A stretch of 64,000 bases of DNA from Antedon bifida (lineage: Eukaryota; Echinodermata; Crinoidea; Comatulida; Antedonidae), in the NCBI GenBank assembly GCA_963402885.1, contig OY727099.1, positions 8,048,001-8,112,000 of the forward strand, written 5' to 3'. Of the stretch, positions 33,051 to 50,800 are shown piece after piece (position 1 is the stretch's first letter; each line of letters starts with the position of its first letter). The notes under the pieces were generated by a model. That model was not told the DNA's origin, did no database searches, and saw nothing but the letters and a program-made list of their open reading frames with translations. A program made the position numbers and the translations under genes.

Positions 33051-34322
33051 TTGGAATCATATACAATCTATATATTGTGTACAGTATAAAAAATAATTGA
33101 GCAAGTAAAATTAAACATCTTTATACAAACAAGAATATGTAATGGGCTGTGTGTTGAAGCACCAAACGGATAGAGTAACATTAATATATAACACTTGGGA
33201 AAAGAAAAGAAAATACATACATACATCATGATACATTGTTATTCGAAAAAAACAAAACAACAAAATGCATATTGAAACCAATATTATTGACTTTTACCAA
33301 CTTAAATAAAATACATTTCCCTAAATTTTTATATATTTAGTACAAAAAAAATTAAATTATTATTGTATTACTGTATTAATATTATTGTAAGGGTTTACTA
33401 ACACTAATAAAATGTGTGTACATCAGACCAGTGGTGGAAAAGGACTTTATACATCTATTTTCATTATCAATTTGTTTTTAAAAAACCCTTATACATGTAC
33501 TTTTGAATAGAAAACACTATAGTTACAGTAGTATATCCAAGCAGGGATATAAAAAGCGATATCCTAAATGCTACCATATTTTTATCTTTAATATACTGTA
33601 TTTTAATAATATAAAAACCCAAATTATAACTAGAACTTGAAAGGTGTATACAGTGTGTTTCAATCTAGCACATACTGGTTCGACTTCAAACATCATTTAA
33701 ACTAATAATAATTATATAGAAATATATAATAATCATAAAATATGTCAAATAGAAATTTGTTTCTGTGTCAAAATCAATACAATTAAATTATAGAAATTAA
33801 TTTAGCATCAAATCAATACAAGATACATATAAGCTCTAAGCTTCAAATTAATAACGAATTCATTCATATTTTGCAGCGGATATTTGATTAATACAGAAAG
33901 AATTGAAGGCAATTCTAGCTTTTTACAAAAGAAATATATAAGCATGATGAAAACTCTACTAACAGTAGAACACCTAGGAGACACTTTCAGGATCCAACAA
34001 ATTTTTAAGGGATTCTTTATGGATTGGCCATAAAACATATTCATAACATGGGAAAGTGTCCCTTAATATGGCTGTCTTATAATAGGTGCTCTACCACAGT
34101 CAACTAAAAAATGTGTTGAATTTATGCACTTGGATAATAAGACTAAATGAATATAGCGCAATTTCCTACATTTGAAACCCTTTGCAACAAAAAAAAATTG
34201 TACACAAAAAAATATTTTATACAAATTATCTGAAAATGGTTTTAAAAAGTTTCATTTCTTAATATTAAATGGTTCATTAAACAAAAATCGCTTATTTTAT
34301 TTGTCTGCAAAACATAAAACCC

Positions 34323-34435
34323 ATAATATGGTAGTGATATGCCCATATATGGTAGATATATTAAATCATCATGTTCATATATGGGCACATCACATGTTTT
34401 TGTCACATAAAGTTTGATAGCATAGACAGAGTTTT
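34323..34435 (-). mobile_element. MITE copy 13, 5' truncated
   Basis: Begins in the AATATGGTAGTGATATGCCC unit and ends AGTTTGATAGCATAGACAGA. The left arm is missing. Confidence 0.8.
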
Positions 34436-35456
34436 ACACTATCTGAATATGCAACACAGGTCGTTTTAAATGTTTATTAAAAATGAAAGCAAAAGCACAT
34501 TGGCATTAAACATTCTTCATTTTTTTTATTTATATATACATAGTTCACAGTTCCTTTTGATTCAAGGTATCTATATCTACTAGTATACACAACATTTTGG
34601 ATAAAAATTTCTACAGTTTTTACTATTGTAAATGGACAATTTTGAGAAAAAGATACACAAAACATAAATTATATTTAATTGAAGCTTGTGTTTATTAAAA
34701 TTTTTTTTTTTTTGCCTCTGATTTGCGACGAACTATGACCATGTCGTGTTAATTCATTGTGGGCAGGCAAGGCATGATGTGCTTCCTCCCACCCACACCG
34801 TAACACAGTTGTGGTTTGTAGGGGGACAGAAGAGGTTTCTTTTTACCCCCTAAAAAATATTGAAAAGAATTATTTTCGCAAATGGTTTTAAGCTTTTAAG
34901 TGAAAATATAGGTACATGTATGGAGTGAGAAGATTGGAAATTCCAGGGCAACCCTGAATATAATCAAACACTGGCTTTTTTTACATAGTATTTCACAAAC
35001 ATATAAATATATTATCGCATCATGCAAACCTTTTAATATATTTTAGTTTAAAATGAATTAACATTTACCATATACTGTAACAAAACATTGTAACATAAAA
35101 CAGTAATGTAATAACTTCTTCTTTAAAAAATACAGATGAAAGTTTCATTATGTGAACATTTACATTTTAACAATACCGCTCTACTTCTGATGGGCACAGA
35201 TTTTTTTGCAGTTTGTTATGCATGTCGTGTGCAACGATATAAAGCAAATTTGCAGTAGAAATAAAGATATCTAACATAATCACAAATGGCTGTTCTAAAT
35301 TCATTTGCATAAATTAATAGTAAGAACTAATCACTGTGCAGTGCCGTATATAAGTTCATCCTATACAGAGATCAGTTTCCATTTGTGTTTCGACATTCAT
35401 TAAACATTTTTATTTTTTTAAATCAGACAGATTTACATCTAATAGTCATTGTAATG

Positions 35457-35632
35457 GTCCCATAATATATATGCGCCCATCATGATGTGCCCATATATAG
35501 TCATAATGTGCCCATATAGTCATGATGTGCACATATATAGTCATGATGTTCCCATATACAGTATAGTTATGATGTACCCATACAGTCATGGTGTGTGCCT
35601 ATATATAGTCATGGTGTGCCCATGTATAGTCA
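35457..35632 (+). repeat. 21-bp minisatellite resembling the MITE core
   Basis: About eight units of type GTGCCCATATATAGTCATGA with small gaps (for example 35480, 35499, 35521). Each matches the MITE core GTGCCCATATATGGACATGA except for TAGT in place of GGA. The resemblance suggests expansion from a MITE fragment. Confidence 0.8.
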
Positions 35633-36353
35633 GGTTATATTATTATTATTGAACCTGGCAATTTCAATGTCTACCATTACAAATGTATATGTTTTGGAAG
35701 ATCACATTATCAATTATGCTTTCAAAATAAACAGTATTGGAAAACGGTCATGAGATGTACCATATATGGTAATGGTGTACACCATTCTGTATACAGCTAA
35801 GATGTTCTATATGGTATACTGTACCTAAGTAAGATCTAAATCTGCTTTAACTTTAGCTGAATATAAATACTAGGTAAATCAATCAGTGGATATATCTTTG
35901 GTGCAGATTTGAAAATTACAAAACAATTAGGGAGCTTCCATTTTCAGGAAAGGGTACGTCCGATATCATTTTGAAAGTCTCCCTTTTTTCAGCTGTACTG
36001 TAAAAATGCATGTTGCAACAGAGCTCAGGCAAAAATTGATGTCTTTACAATATGCCTTTTCTAACAGATGTTAAATAGCCATCTACTAGTACTACTGTAT
36101 GCACGTTTCTCAGCCTTAATAAGCCAAATTGTTTTTATTTTATCACTGAAAAAGAGGTTTTATTCATATGCACCATATTTCAACATATTCCTATAATCAT
36201 CTTCCATTCTGAGTATGTCCAATTAAACTTAATGGACATAGTTACACATGGAGCAGAAAAATCATTTTTATTTAATCATATTTTCCCACCTCTTCTACTT
36301 ACGTAAATAATTTTTATGTACATTGGTTCACTTAATTAAGACTAAGGATATCA

Positions 36354-40718
<4,365 letters not shown>

Positions 40719-42569
40719 CTTGGCATGAAGATGTTGATCCTGCCAAAGGTGATGATAGGATGACGAGGAGTATACAAACTCTGTTTCTCACTCAATGCTC
40801 CTGTAAATGCAAAAAAAAAGAAACAACTTAGTACAGTTCTACTATAATAATAATAAAAAACATTTACTTTATCTAATCTGTATTATTTAGTAATTCTATA
40901 CTCTTATCAAATTACAGAGTTAAACTTAAAATAATATTTATTCAAGAATTTCCATTATAATATTTATTAATGCTGGGTGGAGGTGAGCTAGCTACCACTA
41001 AGTTCCATCCATTATAAGTTTTTAGACTTCCACACGCTCTAATTTAAACATGGAATACACCAGAAACCTATGGATACCGCTTTCCTGACCTACAGTACCA
41101 TTAACCCTTGACCTCATGATCCCTATTTTTGTTATACATTACAGTATTATGACTCTAAAGACAAAGATTGAAACTATATAAATTATTATTGATGCCTTAC
41201 AAATAATGCCAAAAACAAAATGAATTTTAAACAGTGAAGACGTACTATATCACAGAGTTATAATAATATAATAAGACACAATCAAAACAAATATTGTTTA
41301 AACAATGTGAAATTACCATGTTGAATTATTCATGATAGTATAAATAATATTGAATATGAATGTTGGCAGAATATCTAAGTATACAGTAAATTAATACAAT
41401 ATAAATTGCAAATGCAATGCACTGATTTGTTAAACATTGGAACTAACAGTTTCTCTGGGTGTTATTCAGTTCTACACTTAGCACATTGGCCTGCACTAAG
41501 TAACTTGCTTTAATGTGTTCTATTAACAGCATATAGAGGATAAGCATATTTAAATAATTAATCCCTAGTCTTTAATCAATAGATACTAATGGAAGCACTG
41601 TACAGTACTATATCAATATTTATGAAACATCCTTTGTAAATTTGTAATTATAATTTATTCACAATTTCTGCAAATTTATTCCATTTTGCACTGAGAATTA
41701 TCAAACAAAAAGTAATAATTATAAAGTTGTCATTCTTAAAATTTGACAAATTATTTGTGAGTTGTACAGTAATAGTAAATACTTTGTTCTTTTTTAAAGT
41801 AAAAAAATCATACAGCTTATTACATTATTGAAATTTACTTATTGAACTTGATAATTAGGCCATGGGGAACAGATGACATGGTTCTTGTCAGCCAAATACC
41901 ATGCACAAATTGGTCCACATAAAAAATACTTTTTCAAAGAAATAAATATAAATAAATATTTTTATTTCTGTTTAGTGTTAATATATTTTTAAAATATTTT
42001 AAATCTAAAAATCTAGCTAGGCCTAGACCCTAACTGGGTCTTCAATAAAATACAAAATGATAAGGCCTTTTTTAAGGGACCATTCAATTTAGAAATTATA
42101 TTTTTATTGTAAAAACAATTCAAGAAAAAATAAATGTATTAACTTAGGCCTAGACTCAAACAAGTGCAGTGGTTTACTGCTTACAGACTTACTCAAATAT
42201 TGTGGCACAAAGTAAACTACAGTGAAAACAAATAGCTTATTATAATTAACACGAGACTAGGCACATTTAGCCAAAGCTAGGCCTGTCTGCGTTAATCCCC
42301 ATCACGCGCCTAAACCCTTCCCACGTTAGGCTGACGACGCGACGAAGAAAGGTTTCGAGACAGCGTAGCCTAGGCCTAACCTAGATTTATTCTTTTTCTT
42401 ACACATACACTAACAAGAACTATTATATATTCTGCACTACAAACAGTAAAGTAATCAAATAGATATTAGCACTCTTATCATGATAATAGTAACCTATTTA
42501 TTTGTAAAAAGCAATGATTATTTGTCTCAATTTCAAACAAGAAGCGTGTATAACTGGTGAAGTGTGTGT

Positions 42570-42790
42570 TACCTACCAACTTCCGGGGTTGAAGTTTCGA
42601 TTAACCAAACGATAAAAGCACACTGTTTTTAGGATTACAGATAAAACCAAATGTATAAATATTAATAGAAGAATATTTCACTTCATTTTTAGATAAAACC
42701 ACTGTCAAAATACAATAACAAACACAAAGCAAATGCGTCCTTTTTAGTTCAACAGAAGTATACACCCCTCATAACTTCCGTTTGATGGAT
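42570..42790 (-). promoter_or_regulatory. ARF6: Probable ARF6 upstream exon and promoter region
   Basis: Minus-strand CCGGAAGTTGGTAG|GTAACA gives a plausible donor at about 42575. CCGGAAGT is an ETS-type motif common at housekeeping starts, and a second, CGGAAGTTATG, lies near 42775. Start site is inferred only. Confidence 0.4.
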
Positions 42791-44151
42791 GGCGGTTGAA
42801 AGTTTATTTACACCAGACAACACAAGTCCACACCTCCGCTGCATAAAAGTAACATACTGTTTTCTGATTGCTTTTTGGAAAATAACAATACCAATTGTAG
42901 ATTTAATTAATTATTTTTATACCTTAAAAAGCAGTGATCGTATGCAACTTTTATTTCATCAAATTATGTTTAAAAGAAACATCAACATGTTATGAGTATT
43001 CATCCGCTGAGTGAACTAATCTTCATGAGGTCATCGGGTGTGGTGACGTACAAGCGTACACGACGTGCACATGTTTGCGTTCGTTAACTCCAGTGCTGGC
43101 AAGTACTTGCTATAGAGGGCGACAGGACATATTTTTATGAAAATCATAATTGTACACACTATCAAATGATATGGAGATTAAAATACTATACTGGTTTAAA
43201 TTAATTTTAGCAGTTTTGTCTGCTCTAATCCAAATCACTGCATTTGAACAATTTTTTCTTTTCAAAAATTGTTTTTGCGTAAGAAATGGTTGGAGGTAAT
43301 TATATATTTGAAGGCGAGATGTTCAATGGAGATAATAAACAAGACGATGACGTTTTGTGTATGCGATCTTTTTATTTATTTATTCATAAAGGGATCACAA
43401 GCATGCAATAATTTACAGATTACATAACTACTACTCAAAAACACATGTGCAAATAAAATTTATTAATAATTCACTACCATCAAAATGGTATAGTCATAAT
43501 TGAAATAATTGTATATATTATTACTTTACACAAAGGAGTGGACAATTAATGAATATTCAATGATGGACAAGTACATTGTATAAAAGGGTGTTATTAATGA
43601 ATGGCATACATAATGGTTAGTTCCTCTGTAATCAGATCACGTTTCCCATGACGTCATATTCAGCTGAGATTGTTTAGTTAAACATCCTCATTTTTTTAAC
43701 GTTATTTGTCTCATTTTCGCATTTTAGTTAATTCCCAAAAGATAATATTAATTTGTGCTGTTGCATTAACATATTTTCATCAATGAGTATTGAATAATTG
43801 GTTATCCCAGGGAATTAAACTCTTCCCTGTTTATACACCCTTGTAAATCTTAGAATACATACATTTTCACTTCTGAAAATTATTGAAATATATTTTCTTT
43901 CTAAACTGCAGTATATTTAATTGTAAAGATATTATAGTGAACATAATATCTCTATGATTTAATACTATTAAACGTAACACAGTACAATTAGTGCATCCAT
44001 TAAAATTAGGTAACCATTAAAAGATTATAAATATAAATGTACTAATGTCTCCTGAGAGGCACTATTTTTTCATGTGACTGGCTATACCAAATCTTCTTAG
44101 TGCATAACATTAAGAGTTTGTTTGAAATACATACAGAAGCATAACAATTAG

Positions 44152-44302
44152 TGGCCGTATTCACCAATCACACTTAAGTGAGATCATAACTCAATAAATA
44201 TTTAAGTATTTCCCTTTAATTGTACAGTATTAACTTAGATTTTTTAAATGTTAAGGGTAAGTGTTTCACTTAGCCTAAGTTTGAATGGTGAATACAGTCA
44301 CT
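44152..44302. mobile_element. Foldback MITE of a second family
   Basis: Left GTGGCCGTATTCACCAATCA and right AATGGTGAATACAGTCACTG are imperfect inverted repeats (core GTATTCACCA / TGGTGAATAC). Next to them are CACTTAAGTGA and TCACTTAGCCTAAGT, also inverted. About 150 bp, no ORF. Confidence 0.8.
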
Positions 44303-44994
44303 GATTACTGCAGTAATGCAATTGGATTAATGGACAGCATCTCTAATTCAAACTAAACTGTGTATACATACTTTAAAAAAACTAAAACTATTACACATTG
44401 CACACAACTTAGCACAGCAAAATAAAAGTGAATATGTGTTTAAAAAATGACATTAAACATAAATCTGTTCAAATGGTAGTAAAGATAAATTATAAATAAA
44501 TATCAAATTGGTGGTAGTCTATTGACACAAAACCACATCTTTGCACCCTGGTCACATATAATAATTTTATACAGTAATTTAAGTGTATTTAAAATATGTT
44601 TTAGTCACAAACAATAGAGATAAATGTATGAGTTATTTCTTCTAAATATTATTCATTATACAAATACAGTAATTAATTAAATTAAACAAAGTACATAACT
44701 TAATCGGTGGTGCGAAAATTAACAAATTTTAAAGATGTTAGATTTAATTTCAAACAATATATTAATCTGATTTTATTTTTAATATACAGAGGGTTCAAAA
44801 ACGAGTGAAGATGAAACAACTTGTAAAAGCCAACACACAAAGAATCAAACTTTGCAGTCCAGGATAGGAAATACAACAGATAAATAGCTAACACGGTACG
44901 TATAGTGTGGTGTAAAGATACTTAGCACTTACCAAATTGATATCAAAGTACACTTAATGTTTGGACTATTTACAGTTAGTGGTGTTTGACCACA

Positions 44995-45137
44995 GTAGAT
45001 CCCCTATTAAGTGGTGTCCCATAAATAGAGATTGGCTGTAGTGTTAAACATATATTTTCTCTTGTTTGTTACATAAGTGTCCCTTAATAGGGTGTGCCCC
45101 GGATAGGAGTGTCCCAAAGTAGGAGTTTTACTGTCTA
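44995..45137. repeat. 'GGGACAC' repeat-family copy
   Basis: GTAGATCCCCTATTAAGTGG, GTCCCTTAATAGGGTGTGCC and GATAGGAGTGTCCCAAAGTA, ending TTTTACTGTC, directly against MITE copy 17. Confidence 0.7.
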
Positions 45138-45255
45138 AGGCTCTGTCTACACTATCAAACTTTATGTGACAAAAAATGTGATGTGCCCATATATGGACAT
45201 ATGTCAATATCACTACCATATTTAAGCATATAGATAGATAGTGTGGACAGAGCTT
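45138..45255 (+). mobile_element. MITE copy 17, right arm shortened
   Basis: AGGCTCTGTCTACACTATCA, CCCATATATGGACATATGTC, ending GATAGTGTGGACAGAGCTTA. Confidence 0.88.
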
Positions 45256-46110
45256 AACAAAAACTGTACAAGATCAAGACATTATGGACCAACTTTTATT
45301 TGCAACAAATACAGATACAGCACTATAGGGTAGTAATGTTCAAAAACAGTTCGACAGACTTTTATATCGCAGTCCATTTAAATCCTTAACAGCATTGATT
45401 AATATAATTAATAAACATGATATCACGTGTCAATGAAAGGTACAGCGTCAGGTTATTGCACGACTGTTTGATGATGACAGAAAAAAAATAAATAGTAAAA
45501 AATAAAACTGTAAAACATACAGTATCCTTTTATAACCACCATTAATATAATTGTGCAGAACAATTATTTTAACTTAAATAAATAATACTAAATAATAATA
45601 CTTTAAAGATAGAGAATTATATATCATAAAAAGGTAAGATTTTCTTGAGTGTGTGTGTGTGGTATGCAATCATTTTGGTCAAATTTACAATAATTATATA
45701 AACTCCAAATTAATACACTAGTTGCATGGGACATCAACTTCTTTTTGTGTGTGGCTCTTGCTCATCATCAATTCTTGTTTACTGTGTTCTTATTGGTCGA
45801 TAAATGCCGATGGTTGAACTGTACCACATAACAAAAAACACAAGACATATCTACAGTATCTTTACAGAAACACAAGACTCAAGGTCCATCTGAAATTTAA
45901 AAAAAAATAAATTATTAAAACCAAAACATTGAAATATTGAATAGTTTGTTGTGTATAGGCATATTTTCATGGATAGCTATAACTGAGTTTGTTCACTGGC
46001 CTTCTCAAAGGTGGGAACTCTTTCTCCCCAGGACAAACATACACTAGCTAAACAGATTTAAATTTGTAGAGAATCTTATACTAATTCCTTATGTTTTATT
46101 TCCATAATAA

Positions 46111-46213
46111 TGCTCTGTCTACACTATCAAACTTTATGTGATGTACTGTACCCATATATGGATATATCAGTACCGTATTTGGGCATATCACTACCATATT
46201 TGGGCACATCACA
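46111..46213 (+). mobile_element. MITE copy 18, 3' truncated
   Basis: TGCTCTGTCTACACTATCAA through two ATCA(C/G)TACC(A/G)TATTTGGGCA units, ending at GGGCACATCACAG without the right arm. Confidence 0.82.
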
Positions 46214-47216
46214 GTATAATTAGTAGTAGGTATTGCATTACTTTTACTTTGTTAAACCAATTTATCCTACACAATTTATATATTCAAATACATAATATTA
46301 CATTCTGCAATATGGTTTGATTGCATCCTTTGTGTTCAATATTCATTATTCATATATACTTTAGTTTACCAATTATTATGATATAATAATAATTATATTG
46401 CTTTTGTATGTCAACTGTGTATACATATTACTACTGTACCAATCTAATGAATGAATGTATGTGACAATGAATATCACGTTTTTATAATTTATGCACTACA
46501 TAGTGTAGTACACAAATTCAATGAATACAAATACCTATATAATTTGTACAAAATTATTCCTTGTAGGTTCTAAATGTATTGTGCTGTATGTTTAAACCAT
46601 TATCCATAGTCCATGTTTTTAAACTGTACACTTCAGGGAATATTTTCATTCACAACCTTTGCATAGCCATAATAGCTAATCAAAATATAAATTGTGTAGT
46701 AGCCAAGTCAACATTTTGATTAGCAATTTTTTATGTACCTACACTTATTAGTGAACCAATTTAATAAATTCCTGTACCATTTGATTTCCTTTGTATGATT
46801 TGAGAACAGTAGCCATGACAACAACATATCTAATTACACTTTATGTTAATGAGGGGGCATTGTTAAGTGATATAACTCTTACTGTATGTGTGTACTAATT
46901 ATCATATCAACCACCTGCCCATAAATAAGCATCAAATTACATTAATTTTTCAAGCAACCAATCAATTATTTTTATAAAGTACTTTACAAACTTGAGTAAA
47001 AACAATACTCCCATTGTAATAAGGGTTTTATTTTTTTGGATATAATCCTACAGCTTTCCTCACCCAATAAAACAATATGGCATTGTAAAAACAACAGTGA
47101 ACTAGGAAATCAAAGCGGGACAGAAAAAAGGATCTAGAGGGTAATTTTGTACACTATCAATAAATCATTAAATTACTGTAATTTGTGTACATATGTTAAT
47201 TAATTATCAATAAATT

Positions 47217-47435
47217 ATGCTGCTTGGCTACCACTCCAAGGGTCCTGGGTTCAAGTCCCGTCACATGTCAGGATTTTTTCTAAGGACCAAATTACTCCAC
47301 TCCCAAAGACTTGTAATATGACTTTGTTTATGTAGAGCATCTTGTGTATATGTTTGTCTTGTAAACCTCTGAGGGTCCCTAATGATCAGCAATAGCTGGA
47401 TGGATCACCCTCATTAAATATGGTTAAAAAAAAAA
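47217..47435 (+). mobile_element. tRNA-derived SINE 3' of the G-gamma gene
   Basis: TGCTTGGCTACCACTCCAAG and the perfect B box GGTTCAAGTCC (47250). The body ends GAGGGTCCCTAATGATCAGC, AATAGCTGGATGGATCACCC, TCATTAAATATGGTTAAAAA. The 3' part recurs inverted at 60065-60160. Confidence 0.82.
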
Positions 47436-47526
47436 ATATATATATAAAATTATCTTCCAATTATACAGGTAGTTAAGATTAAGCAGGTTGAAATAAAAAA
47501 TATTAATTAATAAAAATTATAGGACT

Positions 47527-47669
47527 AAAGCTCTGTCTACACTATCAGACTTTATGTGACAAAAAAATGTGATGTACCAAAATATGGTATTGGTATGACA
47601 TTATCATGTCCATATATGGGCACGTCACATTTTGTTGTCACATAAAGTTTGATAGTGTAGACAGAGCTT
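47527..47669 (-). mobile_element. MITE copy 19, near G-gamma 3' end
   Basis: AAGCTCTGTCTACACTATCA to TGATAGTGTAGACAGAGCTT with one interior unit. It lies 180 bp past the G-gamma stop and so may be in its 3' untranslated region. Confidence 0.92.
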
Positions 47670-47848
47670 AGAGATCAAGCTTCAGCTAAAAATTATGGCG
47701 GTGATAGGCAATAGCATGGAATGAAATTATTAAAAATTGTTGATTTACATACAACTTTAGTGTATAATAAATCACATGCATAATGGTTTTGAATACGGAA
47801 GATAGCCTTACCTAAATAAATGATTGCACATATTTTATTTGACATAGC

Positions 47849-50800
47849 TTAAACAATGGTACATGATTTCTTCTCCTTAAATGGATTAGATACGACTGAA
47901 AAACCGTTAAGAAGGAAATCTTCACTGGCGTTCTGTTTCACGTACTGCAGTAAACTAAGAAGAAAACAAAGGAATTGTTATTTTATTAATTAATAAATTG
48001 ATGGCATGTAAAAATACTTGTACATATTGATATTGTCCTGATCTGGACCAAATTGTAAATCATTTTAAAAAGTAATGATCAATGAAACAGTCAATGAATG
48101 CTATGAAACAATCAATGAATGCTATTAAACATTACAATGTCAAAAATGGTTTTTAAAAATAGCTAATTAAATAATGCTACACCACACACATTATATATAG
48201 GCTATCCCGGCTACACCAACAACACGTCGTAGACAGTTTTTTTTTCAAGTTTTATTAGGTCGGATATGTTGTTACATAATTTTCTGGTTCTTTTATACTA
48301 TATTAGAATAGGGCCTGTCACGCCAAATGAGGTACCGCTGCCAAATGAGGTACCGCACTTAATTTGGCGTCTAAGGCGCCAAATTAGGTACTATTGCAAA
48401 ATGAAGTTCTGAAGTTCTATTGTCATTTTTTAAAATACAGTTTATATAAAACAATCATATTTGAGCCAGTATTGAACTACAATATGTATTATGTGTTGTT
48501 ACGCCTGTTATTAGATCACCATTACATTAAATTAAATATAAAGCAGAAAATAGTTATCCTTTTTTGATTTTCGTCGAATAGATCGAAGCGGAAGTGCTTC
48601 GGTCATGGTCCGCAAATTATATGATACGCCTTGTGTGCCAAAATCTTTTTACTGCTTTTTAGTTGTGCTGCAGTGCAGATTGTCTGTGATCAAGCAGAAT
48701 CTGAGGATTTACCTGTGCTTGGGGGTCTGTCTATCAAGGTACAACAGTTCGACGAAGCCAATTTAATATTTTCATTTTTTTAAATATCTGTAGAATGCGT
48801 CGTCATTTATTCTGAAGCTAATACTGTAGGCCTATATACCGTAATCAGGCGGTATTAAGGCTAGTTCACGTACAGTAGAATTCACGTAGAATTATGTGGT
48901 GTTGTTGCTTGATTGTAAATTGCCCAGATTCTTCATTAGAAAAGAACTGATATTAAGGTTAATTCTGGAAATGATATTAAGGAGTCCTCACAAACTCATA
49001 TAAGAGGTCCTCTTGTGAAATCAGGTTCCCGTCGAATTTATTTCAGCTAAGTAGCTAAATTATCATGGATTTCGTACCCACCATTCCATCGATAGCTTTT
49101 TTTCTCTCTTTTGTGGCGCAAACATATTATTTAACACATTTGTTAATTCCCAATGTCGTTACAATTCATCAGTAACATTTTTACATTTATCAATTCCGTA
49201 TTACTTCCTATTTCATTAATGTTCATATTTTTCTATACACTTCATTATCATCTATATCTCGTTTTAAAATATTTTACACATAAAGAATTTGTGAGATTTT
49301 CATTTGTTTGTTTTCATTTTACAACCCGGATTATACAATGTAATTTATATACAAGATGAAACGAAATAAAATCAGATCAGTACCACCTGTAACTCGTATC
49401 ACAGTGAATTCCTTTTCTGATAATCGTAGCAAATTAGAAATTATATTAGCATAATAGTATTTCTTAAATCTACCCATTTTTCTATACTTGTTTCTTTATT
49501 GTTATATGTTTCACCGTGATTCAATGTTATATAGCATATTGCTTTTAAATGAATTCCATAAAAATTTACCCACTGGCTTATTTAATGCTGATTTATTCTA
49601 TAAATAGTGAAGGCTGCAAATGTGTAAATATAAGCCTAATCTACTATTCCATCGATATAGCTAATTAAATTACTGTATGTCAATAAATAATATATTAACT
49701 TGATTACAGTAGCATCCCACTCTCATCACCCCACAAAGTATAACAGTGCATGCATGTTCCACATTATGTACGACGTATAATTGATGGAACGAACAACCGA
49801 GATGAAAATAACGCATGCAATCTCCATTGCAAAATTAGGTTCCATTTAAGTATAAATTCTAATATTCCCGACTTCAAAATAATTAGTGTTATAACTAACT
49901 GTATTTAGCTTCCTAGAATTTCGTCCACCCCTCCAAACGTGTTTCCAACATCGTATCAAACAAGGTGGCCGACTTCATTGCAAAATTAGGTTCCATTGCA
50001 TTATTGCGAATTTAAGGTTGTTCCCCGACTTCGAAGTAATACTTGCTTAGAATTTCGCTCAACGCCCCATTCCCATTCAAACTTTTTTCCCACATTGTAA
50101 TATGATCTGAACAAACGACTTTATTGCAAAATTACGTTCAATTGTTTGCGAATTCACGTTGTGTTCCCAACCTTAAAATAACTCATGTATTTAGCTTGCT
50201 TAGAATTTCGCTCACCACATTCCCGTCCAAACATTTTCTCACATCGATATGAACAAATGAGATGACGACTTCATTTGCAAAATTAGGTTCAATTATTTGC
50301 GAATTCACGTGCTTTTTTCCAACCTCAAAATAAGTATCAGAATTAGTATTAGAATTTCGCTCAGCCCATATCTCATCAAAAGTTTTTTCCCACATCATAT
50401 GAACAAGATGACACGACTTCATTGCACAATTATGATCCATTATTGCGAATTTATGTTCAAATGTTCCCGACATCAAGGTAAAAAGTACCAGCTGAATAAA
50501 ATATCTAACATATTGCAAAATTAGTCTCTATTATTGGGAATGTTTCCGACATCAAAGATTGTTAAAACTTGATGAAAATGCCATTAGGATTGGTGAATTA
50601 ATTAGTTAATTACCATTATTTATTTATTGTGATATGCATGTTCAACTGTTACCTTCTATTACGGTACGTGACATGAAAAGATTGATAACAAAAGAGAACA
50701 ACGCAATATCTCAAAATTTGGTTTCATTATCTATTTATGTTCTAAATGTTTCCGACCTTATGAGTTATTGTTTTGATGAAACAATTTGATGAATTTCCCC

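Larger units (their letters stand above)
32111..36353. other. Intergenic: ALDH3A2 5' flank and ARF6 3' flank
   Basis: AT-rich, no coding exon found. It contains a 78-bp direct duplication (32895-33050), a GGGACAC fragment near 34045, MITE copy 13 and a MITE-core-like minisatellite (35457-35632). The right part is presumably ARF6 3' untranslated sequence of unknown length. Confidence 0.5.
42791..47848. other. Intergenic: ARF6 5' flank and G-gamma 3' flank
   Basis: Mainly AT-rich sequence with no convincing exon. A plus-strand ATG at 42789 opens a 20-codon stretch ending at a potential donor (CATAAAA|GTAACA), but nothing continues it. It holds a foldback MITE (44152-44302), a GGGACAC fragment (44995-45137), MITE copies 17-19 and a SINE. 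The part nearest 47848 is presumably G-gamma 3' untranslated sequence. Confidence 0.45.

Noticed and set aside
42789..42995. Plus-strand ATG opening 68 codons upstream of ARF6 (possible divergent gene)
   Set aside because: A donor-like CATAAAA|GTAACA follows 20 codons, but I found no downstream plus-strand exon to join; the rest of the ORF looks noncoding.
47250..47300. Possible tRNA gene (perfect B box)
   Set aside because: No acceptor-stem pairing or anticodon loop at the right spacing; the body and A-rich tail identify a SINE.
49153..49359. 68-codon hydrophobic ORF in the G-gamma intron
   Set aside because: T-rich low-complexity sequence inside a transposon; hydrophobicity follows base composition.
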